In this document: positions 12,216-15,839 of the stretch, in pieces | Numbering within the stretch: position 1 is the stretch's first letter | How the letters are laid out: each line of letters opens with the position of its first letter | Source: Anaerolineae bacterium | Lineage (GTDB): Bacteria; Chloroflexota; Anaerolineae; JAAYZQ01 | Reading direction: 5' to 3' | NCBI GenBank assembly: GCA_016929795.1 | Contig: JAFGIA010000335.1 | Span: 1-15,839 of the forward strand | DNA: 15,839 nucleotides | The notes under the pieces: generated by a model | Databases searched by the model: none | What the model saw: only the letters and a program-made list of their open reading frames with translations | What the model was told of the DNA's origin: nothing | Position numbers and translations under genes: made by a program

Positions 12216-14924
12216 CTACTTGAACAGCCCGAGATCTCTGGCGCGGGCCACGGCCTGCGTCCGGCTGTTGACGCCCAGCTTGCCATAGATGTTGCTGGTA
12301 TGCTTTTTCACCGTGTGCAGCGTGATCACCAGCCGCTCGGCAATATCGCGGTTCGCCAGCCCGTCGCGGATCAAGCCCAGGATCTCGAGCTCACGCTCGC
12401 TGAGGGGCTCGACGAGGGCCACGGCCCCTTCTGGCGGGGGCGCCAAGTCCCCCGGGGCCCCCGCCGGCCCGGGGGCCAGGAGCGCCAGCAGCTCGTCGAG
12501 GTAAGCGGAGCGGCGGCCGCGCTGCCGCGCGTGGCGCAGGAGTGCGCCCACCGGCAGCCCTTCGTCGACGAACATGCGCACATAGCCTTCCGGCTCGGCC
12601 AGCGCCAGCGCGCGGTCGAGCGCCTCCTGGCTCCTCGTCTCGTCGCCACACGCCGCCTCGGCCACCGCCAGCAAGATCGACGCCTGCAAGATCGTCGCAC
12701 TTCGCCCCCCCGCCTCTGCCGCCGCGACGATGCGCCGTGCCAGCCCGCGCGCCTCGTCGCGCGCCTCCCGTGAGCCCTCCCCACGGCAGCGGTGACACGC
12801 CAGGCGCAGCCAGGCGAGATGGAAATCATCCGTCCGCGACATCACCCCATCGTCGACACAGAATCCACTCCCGCGCAGCACCCGCTCCGCGGCGGCCAGG
12901 TCGCCCCGCACGACGGCGACGCGCACCTGCTGGGCCACAACCTCGGCCCGCAGCCAGTCGGGTGCGCCGCCCTCGAGCCGTGCGGCCGCTTCCTCAACCA
13001 GGCGTGCCGCCGCATCCAGGTTCCCTTCCACCTCGGCCACGCGCGACAACAGCACCTGGTACGAGGTCTCGACGTCGCGGTAGCCGCTCAGCCTGCTCAC
13101 CTCGACAGCACGCCGCAGGTACTCGTGCGCCTCCTCTGCCCGGTTCCACTCGTAACACACCTGCCCCAGCGTCCCATACACGGTGGCACTGATCGGTGGC
13201 ACCGAGCCCGTGCCCTCGACCAGGTTGACGCCACGCGACGAGAGGTCAAACGCCAGGTAAAGCTGCCCGCGCTGGATCGCCAGCGCCGACAGGCCCGCCA
13301 GGCCGATCAGCTCGAGGATGGGGTTCGCGGCCCGCCGCCCCTGTTCGACGATCTGCTGAAAGGCGTCGACGGCGGTGCCGGTGTCGCTCAACTGCTGCGC
13401 CGCGCGCGCCACCGCCAGGTAGATCAGGCACGACACCAGGTGCTCGGCCGCGGGCACAGCGTCGAGCGCGCGGTGCGCCAGCGCCAGCCCTTCTTCAGGT
13501 GCGCCCCGCGCGTTGAGCGCCGTGGCCTGCAGCGCCAGCCATTCGGCCTCGAGCGCGGGGGCGGGTGCCGGGCCGCCCGGTGCGGCCAGGATCCCCTCCA
13601 GTTGTTCCACGAGGGGCAGCGCGCGCGCCGGCGCCTGCCGCAAAAAGTGCAGCCAGGCAAAGGCCATTGTTGCGCGCACACTGCGCGCCCGCCACTCGGC
13701 CGGGATGGCCTGTAGCCACCCCTCCACCGTCTTGATATGCCCCTGGAGCGCCAGCGCCAGCGCGTGCCGCTCCACCAGGTCAAGCGCCGCCTCATAGTCG
13801 TGGGCCGCCAGGGCGTGGGCCACGGCCTCGGGCACCATCCCCGCCGCTGCGTGCCAGCGGCTGGCGCGGTGGTGCAATTCGGCGGTGCCAGCCGGGTCGA
13901 GCGCGTACTGCCGGCTGCGCAGCAGGTCGGCGAACAGGTGGTGATAGCGATACCAGCGCGCCTCGTCATCGAGCGGGATCAGGAACAGGTTGGCGTCAAA
14001 GAGCGATTCCAGCAGGTGGCGGCTGTCGCTGCGCCCGGTGACAGCGTCGCACACCTCGCCGCTGAGCCGGTCGAGGATCGACGTCTGGAGCAGAAAGCGG
14101 GTGACGTCGTCGGGCTGCCGGCTCAGCACCTCTTCCGTCAGGTAGCTCAGGATGAAACGGTGGCTGCCGCTCAGCCCGGCGATCAAGCGCGAGCCGCCCG
14201 CGTCGGGCAGCGGGACTGTTTGCAGGGCGAGGGCTACGAGCTGCAGGGCCGCGACCCAACCCTCGATCCGGGCGTCGAGCGCCTCCAGGTCGGCGCCCGA
14301 CAGCGCCAGCCCCATCACGTCGTTCATAAAGGCAACCGCCTCGTCGCCGGAAAAGCGCAGCTCCTCTGCGCGCACCTCGGTCAGCCCATTGTGCGCGCGC
14401 AGGCGCGCCAGCGGCAGCGGTGGGTCCTCGCGTGTGACGAGGACGAGGTGGAGCGCCGGCGGCGGGTGGGTGACGAGCCGCTCCAGCACGTCATAGACGA
14501 AGCGATCCTGCACCACGTGTAGATCGTCGAGGACAAGCAGGCAGCGGCCCTCGACGTCGAGCAGGTCGTTGATCAGCGCGGCGCTGACGGCCTCGCTCGG
14601 GGGCAAGTGCCCGGCGCGCAGCGCACCCTCGATCCCGTGCCCCAGGCGCACGTCCACCCGCTGCAGCGCCGCCACCAGGTAGGCAGCAAAACGCGCCGGG
14701 TCGTCGTCGGCCGGGTCGATCGACAGCCAGGCGACAGGGCCGTCAAAGGTGCTCACCCACTCGGCGGCGAGAGTGCTTTTGCCAAAGCCCGGCGGCGCCG
14801 AGATGAGCGTCACCTGGCGGCCGGCAGTGAGCCCGTCGTTCAGCCGCGCGATCAGACCCGGGCGTGCCACGCGCCTGGGGGGGATGGGTGGGCGGCGCAG
14901 CTTGGTGGCGAGCAGTTCGGACAT
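12216..14924 (-). CDS. MalT-type LuxR-family transcriptional regulator (STAND ATPase)
   Basis: A 902-residue ATP-dependent regulator of the MalT/LAL class. It opens with LLATKLRRPPIPPRRVARPG (4-23), the usual start of this family. The P-loop is APPGFGKST (43-51) and Walker B is LLVLDDLHVV (129-138). Residues about 350-760 are alpha-helical TPR-like repeats that would bind an inducer or partner. The last 66 residues (from about 837) are a LuxR helix-turn-helix, with LSERELEIL, GLANRDIA and HTVKKHTSNIYGKLG. The frame stays open upstream to 15602, but that part overlaps the preceding gene and is rejected. ATG 14924 has only a weak ribosome site and lies 25 bases after that gene's stop, suggesting coupling. 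The ligand and targets are unknown; MalT homologues sense small molecules. Confidence 0.93.
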   Translation of the reverse strand: MSELLATKLRRPPIPPRRVARPGLIARLNDGLTAGRQVTLISAPPGFGKSTLAAEWVSTFDGPVAWLSIDPADDDPARFAAYLVAALQRVDVRLGHGIEGALRAGHLPPSEAVSAALINDLLDVEGRCLLVLDDLHVVQDRFVYDVLERLVTHPPPALHLVLVTREDPPLPLARLRAHNGLTEVRAEELRFSGDEAVAFMNDVMGLALSGADLEALDARIEGWVAALQLVALALQTVPLPDAGGSRLIAGLSGSHRFILSYLTEEVLSRQPDDVTRFLLQTSILDRLSGEVCDAVTGRSDSRHLLESLFDANLFLIPLDDEARWYRYHHLFADLLRSRQYALDPAGTAELHHRASRWHAAAGMVPEAVAHALAAHDYEAALDLVERHALALALQGHIKTVEGWLQAIPAEWRARSVRATMAFAWLHFLRQAPARALPLVEQLEGILAAPGGPAPAPALEAEWLALQATALNARGAPEEGLALAHRALDAVPAAEHLVSCLIYLAVARAAQQLSDTGTAVDAFQQIVEQGRRAANPILELIGLAGLSALAIQRGQLYLAFDLSSRGVNLVEGTGSVPPISATVYGTLGQVCYEWNRAEEAHEYLRRAVEVSRLSGYRDVETSYQVLLSRVAEVEGNLDAAARLVEEAAARLEGGAPDWLRAEVVAQQVRVAVVRGDLAAAERVLRGSGFCVDDGVMSRTDDFHLAWLRLACHRCRGEGSREARDEARGLARRIVAAAEAGGRSATILQASILLAVAEAACGDETRSQEALDRALALAEPEGYVRMFVDEGLPVGALLRHARQRGRRSAYLDELLALLAPGPAGAPGDLAPPPEGAVALVEPLSERELEILGLIRDGLANRDIAERLVITLHTVKKHTSNIYGKLGVNSRTQAVARARDLGLFK

Positions 14925-14949
14925 GAGCAGAACCGGGTTCGGCACCGGA

Positions 14950-15729
14950 TCACGTCTCCCCCGGCTCGACACCCATCTCGGCCAGCAGCTCGTCCAGGCC
15001 AGCCAGCGGATCTGGCGCCTCAGCCAGAGGCGGCGCCTCATGGGCCAGGAGATCTGGCTCCCTGGCCGGCGGCGGCGCCTCATGGGCCAGGAGATCCAGA
15101 ACCGCCCTCCCCTCCCCCGCAAAGGCCGGGATCGCCGCGGGCGACACTTGCCTGTCCTCGCGGTAGTAGAGCAACACCCGGCCCTGGCCGTGGACGCGCA
15201 GTCCGGGCCGCTGCGCGAAAAAGTTGAGCCGGGCGGGGCCGAACAGGGCTCGGATGCGCGCCTCTTCGGCCCCTTGCAGCACATAGGCGTCCGAAAAGCC
15301 GGGCTGGCCCTCAAAATCAATGTCCTGCTGGCCCAACAGGCCCAGGAGCCTGCTCCCCAACCCTTCGGGGCGCAGGGTAAAGGCGGGCAGGTCCAGCCGG
15401 GGCGATTCAAAAAGGAGCACCGTCTGCCTGTAACTGTGCCGGTTCTTGCCATGCCCCACGGTAAAGCGCCAGTCAAAGATCGAGGTCGTCGTGCCGTCCG
15501 CCTCGGCGCGCAGCAGGTTGGTGGTGGCGTGCGAGTGGCCGCGGGAGAGGAGGCCCAACCACTCCAGGGGGCCGAGCATGCCGGCCTCCTCGGCATACTC
15601 ATAGCCCAGGCGCGCGGCCACGGCGCGCAGATCTTCGATCCGCTTCAGCCTGGCCTGGCGCTCGAGCGCAATCACCGCGACAAAGATACCAATCACGGCG
15701 ATGAAAAAGAGGAAAAACAGTCCTTCCAT
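14950..15729 (-). CDS. Membrane-anchored protein of unknown function
   Basis: A 259-residue protein with one N-terminal hydrophobic helix (2-22) followed by a basic stretch, so the body is probably cytoplasmic. Residues about 30-200 form a mixed alpha/beta domain with FDWRFTVGHGKNRHSYRQTV (85-104), LPAFTLRPEG (114-123) and QQDIDFE (134-140). I recognise the pattern as an uncharacterised bacterial family but know no function. The C-terminus has a tandem 14-residue duplication, DLLAHEAPPPAREP (212-225) and DLLAHEAPPLAEAP (226-239), and ends in a short acidic helix. AAAGGAGG sits 8 bases before the ATG at 15729. An upstream in-frame ATG (15792) lies in the repeat zone and is rejected. It precedes the LuxR gene in one probable transcript. 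Confidence 0.82.
   Translation of the reverse strand: MEGLFFLFFIAVIGIFVAVIALERQARLKRIEDLRAVAARLGYEYAEEAGMLGPLEWLGLLSRGHSHATTNLLRAEADGTTTSIFDWRFTVGHGKNRHSYRQTVLLFESPRLDLPAFTLRPEGLGSRLLGLLGQQDIDFEGQPGFSDAYVLQGAEEARIRALFGPARLNFFAQRPGLRVHGQGRVLLYYREDRQVSPAAIPAFAGEGRAVLDLLAHEAPPPAREPDLLAHEAPPLAEAPDPLAGLDELLAEMGVEPGET
15029..15096. repeat. 26-bp direct repeat inside the membrane-anchored protein gene
   Basis: The 26 bases at 15029-15054 recur identically at 15071-15096, a period of 42 bases (14 codons). The identity at wobble positions indicates a recent in-frame duplication of the linker segment near the C-terminus. A fainter third fragment (GCGCCTCAGCCAG) lies just before 15029. Confidence 0.75.
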
Positions 15730-15780
15730 CTCGAGATCCTCCTTTCCCCCGAGTAAGCGTTCAGTGGGTACTTGAATTGG

Positions 15781-15809
15781 ACACGGATTCACACGGATTC
15801 CACGGATTT
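15781..15809. repeat. Short tandem repeat (ACACGGATTC)
   Basis: ACACGGATTC occurs twice in tandem (15781-15800), followed by a third partial copy CACGGATTT. Similar short CACGGATT strings are scattered in intergenic DNA of several bacteria, in my recollection. It lies upstream of the membrane-anchored protein gene. No clear promoter was identified in the 110 bases to the window end. Confidence 0.6.
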
Positions 15810-15839
15810 TAGATGCTTGAGGCGGAATGCCAGCCGGCC

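Noticed and set aside
14925..15602. Upstream 226-codon extension of the LuxR regulator
   Set aside because: It overlaps another frame with a good gene (membrane-anchored protein) and is Arg/Pro/Ser-rich; the family start motif begins at 14924.
1..15839. CRISPR array, tRNA, rRNA or IS transposase
   Set aside because: No regularly spaced repeats, no tRNA cloverleaf or rRNA-like sequence noticed, and no DDE or serine transposase motifs in any frame. A tRNA scan was not possible here.

Overview
The window is mostly GC-rich DNA that looks bacterial and most like Chloroflexota (Anaerolineae or Caldilineae relatives). That placement is inference. It rests on a BTAD/SARP-type regulator remnant, a large MalT-type LuxR ATPase, a flavodoxin gene followed by a membrane-protein family I associate with this phylum, and intergenic palindromes. 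No rRNA, tRNA, CRISPR array or transposase gene was seen.

Layout. (1) 1-199 (-) is the 5' part of a SARP/BTAD regulator gene that appears broken by an internal, frame-changing deletion; a good sigma70-type promoter remains upstream. (2) 697-3176 (+) is a two-gene restriction-modification unit: a PD-(D/E)xK (Mrr-like) nuclease and a beta-class DNA methyltransferase. Its base composition is visibly less GC-rich than the rest, suggesting acquisition by transfer. (3) 3227-9120 (-) is the centrepiece, one polycistronic redox cluster read right to left: CooF-like four-cluster ferredoxin, CooS nickel CO dehydrogenase, NuoE/HndA, an HndB-HndC (NuoF) fusion, a short NuoG/HydA-N-terminus-like iron-sulfur protein, and a CDGSH protein. 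A TTGCCC-17-TAGAAT promoter with an inverted repeat in its spacer precedes it. (4) 9361-10416 (+) is a divergent gene for a coiled-coil/zinc-ribbon protein of unknown function. (5) 10361-11845 (-) is a small operon: flavodoxin-domain protein, integral membrane protein, small hypothetical. Upstream lie a perfect 22-bp palindrome and a large hairpin. (6) 12216-15729 (-) holds a membrane-anchored protein of unknown function followed by a 902-residue LuxR/MalT-type regulator. The right edge carries a short tandem repeat.

How the genes fit. CooS should oxidise CO to CO2 and pass electrons to CooF. The NuoE, HndBC and NuoG-like subunits resemble the diaphorase half of NAD(P)-reducing [FeFe] hydrogenases (HndABCD/HydABC) without the H-cluster domain. 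The simplest reading is a soluble CO:NAD(P)+ oxidoreductase, possibly flavin-based bifurcating, in which CODH takes the place of the hydrogenase module. No cooC nickel-insertion gene, CO sensor or energy-converting hydrogenase gene is visible in the window.
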